NCBI GenBank assembly: GCA_020845705.1
Contig: JADLFH010000020.1
Span: 20,559-84,558 of the forward strand
Direction: 5' to 3'
DNA: 64,000 bases
Source of the DNA: Microthrixaceae bacterium
Lineage (GTDB): Bacteria; Actinomycetota; Acidimicrobiia; Acidimicrobiales; Microtrichaceae
Within the stretch, counting starts at the first letter, position 1, and each line of letters opens with the position of its first letter. This document shows, piece by piece, positions 19,229 to 26,592 of the stretch. The notes under the pieces were generated by a model. That model saw nothing but the letters and a program-made list of their open reading frames with translations. It had not been told where the DNA came from and ran no database searches. A program made the position numbers and the translations under genes.

Positions 19229-20409
19229 TGGCGGGATCTCCCTCCGGTGGCACGGAGCCGCTCCAAAGAGTTGTGCATCAACGATGCGGGGCGCCAGCGG
19301 AGATTCAGGCTGTAGTTGCTGCCACAGCCGACGCACTCCTTTCGGAAGAAGCGCTCATGCTCGTCGCGGTACTCGGTGGAGTCGACGATCGTTCGGAGGC
19401 TCTGTTCGCGAACCGACATGGATGGGTCGTGTCCCCAGCACCCGCCGACCTGGCCCTGGGAGTGGATCATCAACTTCAGTTGCGACTCGGCGCAGGGCAG
19501 CGTGGCTTGCAGGCGATCCTCGAAGTGGTCGATGACGTAGCGGAGGTCTGCATGAGCCGGTAGCCACCGGCGGTCCATGCGAGCCATCGCGTTCACCTCT
19601 TCGAGGGCGGAGCGAAGCTCGTCGCGGTCCACCTGGGCTTCGCCGGTCACGAGGTCTGTGCGGAAGAGGAACGTGGTGTCGGTCGCGAGGTTCAGGTAGA
19701 GGCGCACACCCAGACGCTGTGCCAGGCGGGCAATCTCCGGCAGCACGCGGGCGTTGGAGCGCATCACGGTGAAGTTCATCCGCACCGCGAGCTTGTAGCG
19801 GTCGCGTTGCTCGATCACGCCCTGGAGGTGGCGGATAGTGGTCTCGAAGGAGCCCTCGACGCCGCGGATCTCGTCATGGGTTGCCGCATCGGGTCCGTCC
19901 ACGGAGATGTTGAAGCTCCGCACTCCCGCGGCGAGGATGCGTGTGAGCATCCCGGGGTCGAGGTGGATCGCGTTGGTGTTGAGGTGGATGTCGCGGATGC
20001 CCCGGTTCGCCGCGTACGCCACCAGGCCCACTGCGTCGCGTCGGACCAGTGGTTCGCCGCCGGTGAAGTTGACCTTGAGTATTCCGAGGTCGGCGAGCTG
20101 ATCGATGACGTTGCACCACTCGTCGGTACGTAGCTCCCCGCGGGTCGTGGTCGTCCAACATCCGCAACTGCGGCAGCGGAGGTTGCAGTTCTCCGTGAGG
20201 AACAGCTCCGCGACGAGCGGTCGCACGTGCAAGCGCGGTGCAACGTGTTCTTTCAGCGTGAGGAGTCCGAAGAAGCCGGCGAGTCGAGTCGTGCGTCGCG
20301 CTCGATCGAGTCCGCTCCATCGGTCGAAGCCCACAGGTGCCTCCGCAGGCAGCCTCGCTCCGGCGCGTGGCATCTCGATGGCCACCGCGGAGCCCGCTGC
20401 TGGGTTCAT
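19225..20409 (-). CDS. Radical SAM protein with C-terminal SPASM-like cysteines
   Basis: Radical SAM enzyme, 394 residues. The 4Fe-4S motif CNLRCRSC gives C75, C79 and C82; FTGGEP is the SAM-binding glycine motif and NISVDGPD follows the usual barrel pattern. The C-terminal region has further cysteines (CAESQ, CWGH, CVGCGSNY) that could bind an auxiliary cluster, as in SPASM/twitch proteins. The ATG at 20409 is chosen for its 4-base overlap with the gene before. No short precursor peptide lies nearby, so a RiPP role is unsupported. The context of a split glycosyltransferase, methyltransferase and aminotransferase points to a glycolipid or polysaccharide pathway, which is inference. Confidence 0.87.
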   Translation of the reverse strand: MNPAAGSAVAIEMPRAGARLPAEAPVGFDRWSGLDRARRTTRLAGFFGLLTLKEHVAPRLHVRPLVAELFLTENCNLRCRSCGCWTTTTRGELRTDEWCNVIDQLADLGILKVNFTGGEPLVRRDAVGLVAYAANRGIRDIHLNTNAIHLDPGMLTRILAAGVRSFNISVDGPDAATHDEIRGVEGSFETTIRHLQGVIEQRDRYKLAVRMNFTVMRSNARVLPEIARLAQRLGVRLYLNLATDTTFLFRTDLVTGEAQVDRDELRSALEEVNAMARMDRRWLPAHADLRYVIDHFEDRLQATLPCAESQLKLMIHSQGQVGGCWGHDPSMSVREQSLRTIVDSTEYRDEHERFFRKECVGCGSNYSLNLRWRPASLMHNSLERLRATGGRSRQ

Positions 20410-20924
20410 CGGCTCGTCAACTCGACCTTCAGTTCGTGGAGAAGGCGACTCCACGCACGGTCGAGGTCGGGCTCTGGGGGCAGGGGGCGGGTTGCCAGCA
20501 GATGCTGCTCCACATCGCGGTGGTCTGCCACCGCTGCTTCGAGCGCCAGGGTCAACTCCGCGGGGTCGCCCCAGAGCCCCACGGCGGGTGCATGTTGTTG
20601 CTCTCGACGAAGGAAGTGCACCTGATGATCGTTGCCCATCTCTCCACGAGCTGCCTCACGAGCCACGCAGATGGGCACCTTGCCCAAGCGCTGGACCAGC
20701 CGAACGGTGTTTCCGGCATGGGTGATGACGACATCGGCCTCGGCCATCATCCGCCGCAGCTCGCTGGGAACCACGGCGCGGGCCGATGCGCAGGCGAGGG
20801 GAACATCCGATGTCCCACGTTGCACGAACACGTCGTGGGTCAAGCTCAACGGTGCCACTGCGTGGAGGAGGCGGTCGAAGGGCCAGCGCCCCATGCCGAC
20901 TGTGACGACGATCTTCAGGATCAC
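20406..20924 (-). CDS. Alg13-like glycosyltransferase catalytic subunit
   Basis: A 172-residue protein resembling the C-terminal half of GT-B glycosyltransferases (Alg13/MurG C-domain, EpsE-like). Evidence: VVTVGMGRWPFDRLLHAV at the start, the EADVVITHAGNTVRLVQRLGKVPICVARE nucleotide-sugar-binding region (here cited in two parts: ADVVITHAGN and GKVPICVARE), and HVDEHQ-like NDHQ. Such proteins work as a two-component enzyme with an Alg14-like membrane subunit, encoded here by the overlapping gene upstream (GTGA). Donor and acceptor are unknown; a nucleotide sugar and a membrane lipid carrier are likely from the family. Confidence 0.78.
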   Translation of the reverse strand: MILKIVVTVGMGRWPFDRLLHAVAPLSLTHDVFVQRGTSDVPLACASARAVVPSELRRMMAEADVVITHAGNTVRLVQRLGKVPICVAREAARGEMGNDHQVHFLRREQQHAPAVGLWGDPAELTLALEAAVADHRDVEQHLLATRPLPPEPDLDRAWSRLLHELKVELTSR

Positions 20925-21391
20925 ATCAGTTCCCCCACCATCACCGTTCGCAGGTGGATGCCCACACGTTCGTCGTGTTGGACGGCGACCAGCGTGGCGT
21001 TGCGCGCGCAGATCCGCGCTGCGAGCCCCTGTGTGTCGATGATGTTCAGTGTCTCGACCCAAACGCGAGGTATGCGCAGCACTGCGGCCACGAGGAACCA
21101 CGGGACCGCAAGGGCTGTGCCCGCGGATAGCAGGAGATCAGGTCGGCTTCGCCGGAGCGACCGCCACGCAAAGAGCGACTCGGCCAGCAGTGTGTGCGGT
21201 TTGCGCAGCGCAGGTTCGGGCCGAAAGACGACCTCCTCGCCTTGGAGCTCTTCGCATGTGTCGAGCGAGTCCACGACCACGTGACGCCTCCTCCCGCTGT
21301 AGGCGCGGGCAAGTGCCAACACGTCCAACAGCACGCCTCCCGCGCTGCTGACCACCAGCAGTCCGCCTCCTCTCGTCTCCCCAGTGGCCAT
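20921..21391 (-). CDS. Alg14-like glycosyltransferase membrane/acceptor subunit
   Basis: A 156-residue protein resembling Alg14 and bacterial homologues such as EpsF/WelJ-type subunits. It begins with a hydrophobic strand ending in a glycine turn (LLVVSSAGGVLLDVLALA), carries RPDLLLSAGTALAVPWFLVA, and ends in a Rossmann-like C-terminal segment. It supplies the acceptor-binding half and the membrane contact for the Alg13-like subunit encoded next. The ATG at 21391 has an upstream aaagga ribosome site 6 bases away. It heads a minus-strand operon of four coupled genes and is divergent from the DegT-type aminotransferase across about 100 bases. Confidence 0.76.
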   Translation of the reverse strand: MATGETRGGGLLVVSSAGGVLLDVLALARAYSGRRRHVVVDSLDTCEELQGEEVVFRPEPALRKPHTLLAESLFAWRSLRRSRPDLLLSAGTALAVPWFLVAAVLRIPRVWVETLNIIDTQGLAARICARNATLVAVQHDERVGIHLRTVMVGELM

Positions 21392-21424
21392 CACCCGTCC
21401 TTTCGCGCCCCTTGGCGCGTTTCC

Positions 21425-21452
21425 GTGGCACAACCGATTCCGACCCTATGAT
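21425..21452 (+). promoter_or_regulatory. Putative promoter for the DegT aminotransferase gene
   Basis: A -10 tatgat at 21447-21452 is preceded, with a 16-base gap, by gtggca at 21425-21430, a 4-of-6 match to TTGACA. It lies in the divergent gap shared with the alg14-like gene. Confidence 0.35.
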
Positions 21453-21491
21453 GGCAGAGGCGCGGAGTTGACCGGCTGGGAGGCAACCGAG

Positions 21492-22610
21492 ATGCGTGAC
21501 GATGCTGTAGGAATTCCGCTGGTCACACCGGCGGGTTGGGGGGCGGGCGATGCGGAGGTGGCCCCGTTGGCGGCCGAGTTGGTGGGCATCCTCACCACCG
21601 GTCGGTATCGGGTCGGCGACGGGTTCGCGGCCGAGGCGGCTCGTCTGCTGGCGCAGGAGCTCCAGCTGCCGTCCGATTGGCGCGTCGTGACCTTTCGTTC
21701 CGGAACCGATGCGCTCGCCCGGGCTCTGGCGGGCTACGGAATCGGCGCGGGTGACCGTGTGGGTGTACCCGACCTCGCCTACCACGCGGTTGGCGGAGTG
21801 GTGTTGATGGCGGGGGCCACGCCTGTCGCCCTCGACGTGCGCGACGACGACTGGAACCTCGATCCCCGTGCCGTGGCCGAGACGGTCGAGTCGCTCGACG
21901 CCGTAATCGCGGTCGACAACTACGGCACTCCATGCGACCGGGTGACGCTAGGGGGGCTCTGCCGCCAGGCCGGGGTGCCGTTGATCCTCGACGCCTGCGA
22001 GAGCCTCGGCTCGGCACATCCCGACGGCGGCCCGGCTTCATCGGTCGACGCGGTGGCGGTCAGCTTCAGCTTCACCAAACCCGTCCATGCCGCCGGCGCA
22101 GGGGGGGCACTGGCTGTTCCCGCCGGTGTTGCGGAGAGAATCCTCGCCTCCGAGGAGCTTTTGGCGCGCCAGGTGCAGCTGCCCGAGCTGAACGCTGCGG
22201 CGCTGGTCCACTCGTGGCCGAAGTTGACCACCAACGTGTTGCGGCTTCGACAGCAGTACCGCGCGTACCGCGAGCTGCTCGAGCCCATGGGTCTGCAAGC
22301 CCAGGTGGAACATGTGCGCGGCACGCGGCTCCACGCGCCGTTCCTGTTGCCCAACTCGGTGAGTGCTGAGGCGCGCGGAGCACTTGTGGCCGGCCTCGCC
22401 CAAGCCGGGATCGAGGCACGGCCGATGTTCCCGTCACAGTCGCGGCTGTTGGGGTTGGGAGAGCCACCGCCGGTCTCGGCGCAGGTCGACCGCAGGGTGT
22501 TGTGCCTGCCCACCGGTGCGGGATTGGCTGTCACCGATGTCGCCGGCCGGGCCGCCTCGGTGATCGAGGGGTGGCTCGACGCACAAACCCCGGCGAGCTT
22601 GACCGCCTGA
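21492..22610 (+). CDS. DegT/DnrJ/EryC1/StrS-family PLP aminotransferase
   Basis: Sugar-aminotransferase-type PLP enzyme, 372 residues. The PLP-phosphate region SGTDAL, the cofactor aspartate in ILDACESLG, and the Schiff-base lysine K196 in SFSFTKPVHAAGAGGAL are all present. Family members transaminate nucleotide-linked ketosugars, though some act on other ketones. The ATG at 21492 is chosen because gggagg sits 8 bases before it; a TTG at 21468 is the alternative. It is divergent from the glycosyltransferase/radical SAM/methyltransferase operon and probably contributes an amino sugar to it. Its stop codon abuts the stop of the convergent acyltransferase (TGATCA). Confidence 0.87.
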   Translation: MRDDAVGIPLVTPAGWGAGDAEVAPLAAELVGILTTGRYRVGDGFAAEAARLLAQELQLPSDWRVVTFRSGTDALARALAGYGIGAGDRVGVPDLAYHAVGGVVLMAGATPVALDVRDDDWNLDPRAVAETVESLDAVIAVDNYGTPCDRVTLGGLCRQAGVPLILDACESLGSAHPDGGPASSVDAVAVSFSFTKPVHAAGAGGALAVPAGVAERILASEELLARQVQLPELNAAALVHSWPKLTTNVLRLRQQYRAYRELLEPMGLQAQVEHVRGTRLHAPFLLPNSVSAEARGALVAGLAQAGIEARPMFPSQSRLLGLGEPPPVSAQVDRRVLCLPTGAGLAVTDVAGRAASVIEGWLDAQTPASLTA

Positions 22611-23630
22611 TCAGCGCTGGGGCTCCGCGTTGTCCCTGACCCAGGTGTCTACCTCGGCCCACCTGTCATAGAGCCAGGCCACCAACTCGTCGCGGCCTTC
22701 TGGGATCTCCTCGCTGGGGATTCGCCAGAGCTCGTAGCGGATCGGATGGCCGAACGGTGCGATTCGCCACAGGTCCTTCGGACCTGCCAAGCCCTCGAAG
22801 CCCGTGTGGGCGACGATGACGACATCGGTCCCGGCGGGTCGTCTCGACAACGCCTCGATGGGACCCCCGGTGCGGGGCGGCATGGTTGCGGTGAGCTTCT
22901 CGGCTCGTTCGGCTGCGTCGGGGCTCGAGACTCGGAGCCGTTCGATGGCACGATCGCGCTTCGCCTCGGTGAAGCGCGATCCCTCGGGGAAGATGATGAA
23001 CGACTCGCTCGGCAGGGTCCCCGCCGCCAGCTCGCCTACGGCCCGGATGGCCTCTTGTGTGTTTCCGCCGGAGCGGTCCACGAAGTAGTTGGGGAATCGG
23101 TGGCCGATGAGGTCGAGAGCGGGGTCCCACAACAGCTCGTCCTTGAGGACGTAGCGACAACCCAGCCCCACGTCGTCGGCGAGTTGGATCGGGATGAGAG
23201 TGTCGATCATCGAGGCGTGGCGCGACAGGACCAAGACGGGCCCGGGACCAAGGCGACTGCCTCCGACCACCTCCAATCGCATGCGCAGGAACCGGTCGAG
23301 GTTGCGCAGATTGCTACGCGCCCAAGCGACCTGCACCTGGCGGTGGGTCTCCTGAAACCATCGTGTGCGGAGGAGCAGGCCGAATCCACTCACGATCCAC
23401 ATGACCGCCGCGACTGTGATCGCGATGAGCTCCCACGCGAGATAGGAGTAGCCGAACGCGAACACGCGCGCCGTGGGCAGGCGTGGCCGCGCCCGTGCCA
23501 CGTCGAAGACGGCGGCCGCGGGGAGCAGCACCACCGCCAAGGGAAACAGGATGATCGCCGCCAACAGGACGGAGGGCACGGTCACCATCCGCCGTCCCAG
23601 GCGCGAGTCTCGGAGTGAGCGGGCCGACAT
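22611..23630 (-). CDS. PlsC-type 1-acyl-glycerol-3-phosphate acyltransferase-like membrane protein
   Basis: A 339-residue member of the PlsC acyltransferase superfamily, which transfers acyl groups to lysophosphatidate or related lipids. The catalytic HX4D motif is HASMID, the substrate-binding block is FIIFPEGSRFT, and a PAGTDVVIVAHTG stretch follows. Two hydrophobic helices near residues 15-40 and 50-75 anchor it in the membrane. The ATG at 23630 gives MSARSLRDSR; the frame is open a little further upstream. It is slightly longer at the N-terminus than E. coli PlsC. The acceptor lipid cannot be determined from sequence. Confidence 0.86.
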   Translation of the reverse strand: MSARSLRDSRLGRRMVTVPSVLLAAIILFPLAVVLLPAAAVFDVARARPRLPTARVFAFGYSYLAWELIAITVAAVMWIVSGFGLLLRTRWFQETHRQVQVAWARSNLRNLDRFLRMRLEVVGGSRLGPGPVLVLSRHASMIDTLIPIQLADDVGLGCRYVLKDELLWDPALDLIGHRFPNYFVDRSGGNTQEAIRAVGELAAGTLPSESFIIFPEGSRFTEAKRDRAIERLRVSSPDAAERAEKLTATMPPRTGGPIEALSRRPAGTDVVIVAHTGFEGLAGPKDLWRIAPFGHPIRYELWRIPSEEIPEGRDELVAWLYDRWAEVDTWVRDNAEPQR

Positions 23631-23735
23631 CGCGTCATTCTTGCAGCTCGGATACCGAGCGCTCTGGCTCCAGTGCTCAGCCCGACCTACCATCCCGTCG
23701 CCAGGGGCGTTGGAACAGTACGGCGGGGGGTGGTC

Positions 23736-24560
23736 GTGGGGTTGAGGCGACAGCAGTTCTTGACGGGTGTGGCCGTCGTCGCGGGGGGCTTCGTCATCCT
23801 GGGGGCGTCATCTCCCTCGATTGCCAGGACCGAGGCCGACCGCCCGCACACCGCTGTTGTGGCCGAGCCGGTGCAGTCGTTGCCCATGGCGCTGGCGGAC
23901 CTGTTGGTGTGGACGACTGCTGTGTCGAATGCCGCCGCTCCAGCACCTACGGCACCCGCCGGGGGTGTCACCACGCCGCGAGCAACCTCCGCGCCGGCTG
24001 GACCGACGACGGCGGCACCCACGACCGCCGTGGTGGTGGGTCCGCGGCCGGGGACCCAAGCGGTGGTCACGAAACCCAGCGGCGGTGGAGCGGACCGCAT
24101 CGATGAGGCGACGGCGCGGGTCCGTGCCCGCTTCGACTGGACGAAGTGGCTGCCGGGATGGCGCGTCGATCTGTTGGGCGAGCGGCGTGGTTACAAGGGA
24201 AGCACCTTTCCGGATGAACGACTGGTGCAGGTCTACGTGCGCCCCTCCATGACGGCTGATCAGATCGCCCATGTGCTCGCCCACGAGCTCGGCCACGCCG
24301 TCGATGTGACCTACTTCGACGACACCGTCCGCTCCGCGATCCAACTCGCGCGGGGGCGAAGGGCCGACGCCCAATGGTGGGTGGAGTCAGGGACGACTGA
24401 CTTCGCGTCCGGGTCCGGGGACTGGGCGGAGATGTTCTCGTGGTGGGCGTCGGGGGGTCGAGGGCGCTGGCTGTCGACGGTGGGCAGGCCTCCGTCGGCG
24501 AGCGAGATGGTCTGGATCGAGGCGACAGTCCGTGCCGTGGTGGGAGCGGGCGGGAGCTGA
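23736..24560 (+). CDS. Secreted zincin-type metallopeptidase-like protein
   Basis: Exported protein of about 274 residues. A signal sequence (LTGVAVVAGGFVILGASS) is followed by a long Ala/Pro/Thr-rich linker, then a compact domain with the zinc motif HELGH in VLAHELGHAVDV. A glutamate in DWAEMFSWW about 50 residues later is well placed as the third zinc ligand. This is the architecture of small actinobacterial cell-wall-facing metallopeptidases; the substrate is unknown. The start is uncertain among GTGs at 23673, 23730 and 23736 and a TTG at 23742; 23736 follows a run of G that could serve as ribosome site. Confidence 0.72.
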   Translation: MGLRRQQFLTGVAVVAGGFVILGASSPSIARTEADRPHTAVVAEPVQSLPMALADLLVWTTAVSNAAAPAPTAPAGGVTTPRATSAPAGPTTAAPTTAVVVGPRPGTQAVVTKPSGGGADRIDEATARVRARFDWTKWLPGWRVDLLGERRGYKGSTFPDERLVQVYVRPSMTADQIAHVLAHELGHAVDVTYFDDTVRSAIQLARGRRADAQWWVESGTTDFASGSGDWAEMFSWWASGGRGRWLSTVGRPPSASEMVWIEATVRAVVGAGGS

Positions 24561-24563
24561 CCT

Positions 24564-25178
24564 TCAGCACGGGCCGGTGGGCTGGCGCCCGGCCCACTGG
24601 TAGTGGCCACTGGGGATATCGGCCAAGCCCAGCAGATATCGACCGAACGATGGTGGGTCGAACCAGCCAACCTGCGCGGGGCCCAGACCGAAGAAGCGTT
24701 CGCCGTCTGCGATGACCTCGGCGTGAAGCTCGTCCCAGGTGGCCCAGTCCGAATTCGCGGAGCTGTCTGCCGGCTGAAGCGGCTCTTCATCGGTTGGCAG
24801 GCCGAGGATGCGACGGCAGTAGTCCTCGACGCGACCTCCTGGAGCCGCCTCGCCGAGCTCGAGCTGGTCGCCCTCGGCTGTGGTCAGGGCTGACGCCACG
24901 GAGCCGTCGCGCAGGAGTGCGTAGGTCAGGCGTATCCGGAACTTGGCGTCGGGACGCTCCAGATCGCGGGCGCGACCCGTGGCGACCAACGCGACGCCGT
25001 CCCAGGACCGCGGCGCACAGAACCCGATGAGATCGTCCAGATCCTCGAAACCGCCCCCGCTCATGAGCTGCCAGCCCTGCGTCGAAGTGCGGAGCCCCAC
25101 GAGCGCGGGGGCCTCCATTGCGGCGACGGCGTCGCACGCATCGGAGAGTGTTCGGATGATGGTTGGATGCGACGACAT
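24564..25178 (-). CDS. Conserved hypothetical protein
   Basis: A soluble 204-residue protein with no signal sequence or membrane segment, and no family I can name. It has a mixed alpha/beta pattern and is rich in acidic residues; tryptophans and prolines cluster in the C-terminal third (WFDPPSFGRYLLGLADIPSGHYQWAG). The ATG at 25178 has a gaggag ribosome site about 8 bases upstream; the open frame extends further but reads as low-complexity. It is convergent with the zincin gene, with stops three bases apart, and sits downstream of the exonuclease gene on the same strand. Confidence 0.62.
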   Translation of the reverse strand: MSSHPTIIRTLSDACDAVAAMEAPALVGLRTSTQGWQLMSGGGFEDLDDLIGFCAPRSWDGVALVATGRARDLERPDAKFRIRLTYALLRDGSVASALTTAEGDQLELGEAAPGGRVEDYCRRILGLPTDEEPLQPADSSANSDWATWDELHAEVIADGERFFGLGPAQVGWFDPPSFGRYLLGLADIPSGHYQWAGRQPTGPC

Positions 25179-25246
25179 GGCGCGGCTCCTCGTGATGGTG
25201 TGTGAGGAGCGGCCGGAGTGGTCGGGCGGTCGCGACCCGAGTGGGA

Positions 25247-25897
25247 TCAGTGTGTCACGGGGGTGTGACAGCGAAGGCGAAGCCGATCCGCTGAGGCCAG
25301 AGCGTGGGGGAGCCGGCGATCCACGAGCTGGCGTGCAAGTCGCGCGTCGCTGGCGACATAGGCGGCCACCTGATCGCCGGAAAGGGTGTGGAGCGCAGCC
25401 ACATCGACCATCACCGACGGGAGCCCCACCGTGTTCGCCATCGACTTCAGCGCGCAAGACAGGCCGAGGGTGCGGCCGACATCGGCACGGTAGAGGCGAT
25501 AGCCGTCGAGGTGGTCGTGTTCGTGCCATCGGCCACGCTGGGCGTGGGTGAGCCCAGGCATCGGATCACGAAGTCGGATCGAAGGATCGTCCTCGGTGTG
25601 CAGTGCCACCTCGATGCCTAGCAACGCCGCTCGACGGGCGATGAAGGGCAGGTCGAACCCCGAGCCGTTCCAGGTGACCAGCACACCGGGGGCGAGCGCG
25701 GCGAGGTGGGCGTCCAGAGCCAACAGCAGGCTCGCCTCGTCCCCATCGAAGACGACGTCTCCCGACGTGGTGGACACGGCCGCCGCGATGACCGCGGAGA
25801 CCGAGGGGTCCAGCCCGCCTGCCGAGGTGTCGGTTTCGATGTCGAGTCCATAGCGCGGTGGAACCACTGGTCTGATCGTATGGCGGGGGGCTGACAT
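25247..25897 (-). CDS. DEDDy-type 3'-5' exonuclease (RNase H-like fold)
   Basis: A predicted 3'-5' exonuclease, 216 residues. The acidic residues of the DEDD family are in place: D19 and E21 in GLDIETD, an aspartate in TWNGSGFDLPFI, and the YxxxD motif in AAYVASDARLA. The full protein is a single nuclease domain, as in stand-alone proofreading or RNA-processing enzymes; the target (DNA or RNA) is unknown. The gene is divergent from the HIT gene across a 215-base gap that contains a tandem repeat and a palindrome. Confidence 0.82.
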   Translation of the reverse strand: MSAPRHTIRPVVPPRYGLDIETDTSAGGLDPSVSAVIAAAVSTTSGDVVFDGDEASLLLALDAHLAALAPGVLVTWNGSGFDLPFIARRAALLGIEVALHTEDDPSIRLRDPMPGLTHAQRGRWHEHDHLDGYRLYRADVGRTLGLSCALKSMANTVGLPSVMVDVAALHTLSGDQVAAYVASDARLARQLVDRRLPHALASADRLRLRCHTPVTH

Positions 25898-25950
25898 GTT
25901 CGGCCAAGCCGGGGATGGGCGCCGCCACCGGCGAAGTCAAGGGTGCGGGG

Positions 25951-26002
25951 GTGTCCCTCCACCGTGTCCCTCCACCGTGTCCCTCCACCGTGTCCCTCCA
26001 CC
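25951..26002. repeat. Four tandem copies of a 13-base repeat
   Basis: Four perfect copies of gtgtccctccacc lie in the divergent gap between the exonuclease and HIT genes, immediately before a palindrome. The copies are identical, as expected for recent slippage or unequal exchange. Confidence 0.95.
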
Positions 26003-26051
26003 GAACTTGCGTACGGATCCACCCTCCGAGGACGGAAACGTACGCAAGTTC
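26003..26051. repeat. Palindromic repeat, family 2, copy 1
   Basis: Arms gaacttgcgtacg (26003-26015) and cgtacgcaagttc (26039-26051) are perfect inverted repeats around a 23-base loop. The same arms occur at 30445-30495, and gggatctg follows both copies, so this is a dispersed element and not a local operator only. Confidence 0.85.
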
Positions 26052-26100
26052 ACGGGATCTGTAGGGTCCTCCGCTCCGATGAGGGATCCGCCCGGCGCCA

Positions 26101-26106
26101 TAGGGT
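26101..26106 (+). promoter_or_regulatory. Putative leaderless -10 box for the HIT gene
   Basis: The sequence tagggt lies 6 bases before the GTG at 26113, the spacing expected for a leaderless message. Confidence 0.4.
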
Positions 26107-26112
26107 GCGCAT

Positions 26113-26538
26113 GTGGGATGCGTCTTCTGCGCGATCGTCGATCGGCGGACCCATGCGTCGTCGGTATTCCGTGACGAGGTTGCCACAGCGTTCCTCGATT
26201 TCAGGCCGCTGTTTCCCGGCCATGTGCTCGTGGTGCCCAACGTGCACGTCGAGACGCTTGCCGACTTGTCCGCCGAGCTCGTGGGTCCACTGTTCGAGCG
26301 GGTCGCTCGGGTTGAACGCGCGGTGGAGTCATACCTCGGCGCGGAGGGGGTGTTGGTCGCCATCAACAACCGGGTCAGCCAGTCCGTGCCGCACCTGCAC
26401 GTTCATGTGGTGCCCCGGACCAGAGGGGATGGGCTCCGGGGCTTCTTCTGGCCGCGGGTGCGCTACCGCTCGGCCGAACACGCCGAGCAGGTCGCGGCCG
26501 GCATCGCGGAGGCCTACGCGGAGTTCGGCAACGTTTGA
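26113..26538 (+). CDS. HIT family nucleotide-binding protein
   Basis: Histidine-triad protein, 141 residues, of the Hint/Fhit superfamily, which hydrolyses or transfers nucleoside monophosphate esters. It opens with the CVFCAIV motif typical of Hint-like proteins, has FPGHVLVVPNVHVE in the middle, and carries the catalytic HLHVHVV near residues 95-101. The GTG start at 26113 is supported by a -10 box 6 bases upstream. The substrate cannot be inferred. It precedes metG, which has its own -10 box, so a functional link is not required. A second HIT gene is at 33.5 kb. Confidence 0.88.
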   Translation: MGCVFCAIVDRRTHASSVFRDEVATAFLDFRPLFPGHVLVVPNVHVETLADLSAELVGPLFERVARVERAVESYLGAEGVLVAINNRVSQSVPHLHVHVVPRTRGDGLRGFFWPRVRYRSAEHAEQVAAGIAEAYAEFGNV

Positions 26539-26579
26539 CGGTACCGACACGGGTGCCCGGCGTCGTCACATCCCCCAGT

Positions 26580-26585
26580 TAGCCT
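26580..26585 (+). promoter_or_regulatory. Putative leaderless -10 box for metG
   Basis: The sequence tagcct ends 7 bases before the metG ATG, consistent with a leaderless transcript. Confidence 0.42.
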
Positions 26586-26592
26586 CGGAGTC

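Noticed and set aside
18422..20924. RiPP biosynthesis cluster around the radical SAM gene
   Set aside because: I saw no short precursor peptide, leader-binding domain or exporter; the neighbours are glycosyltransferase-type.
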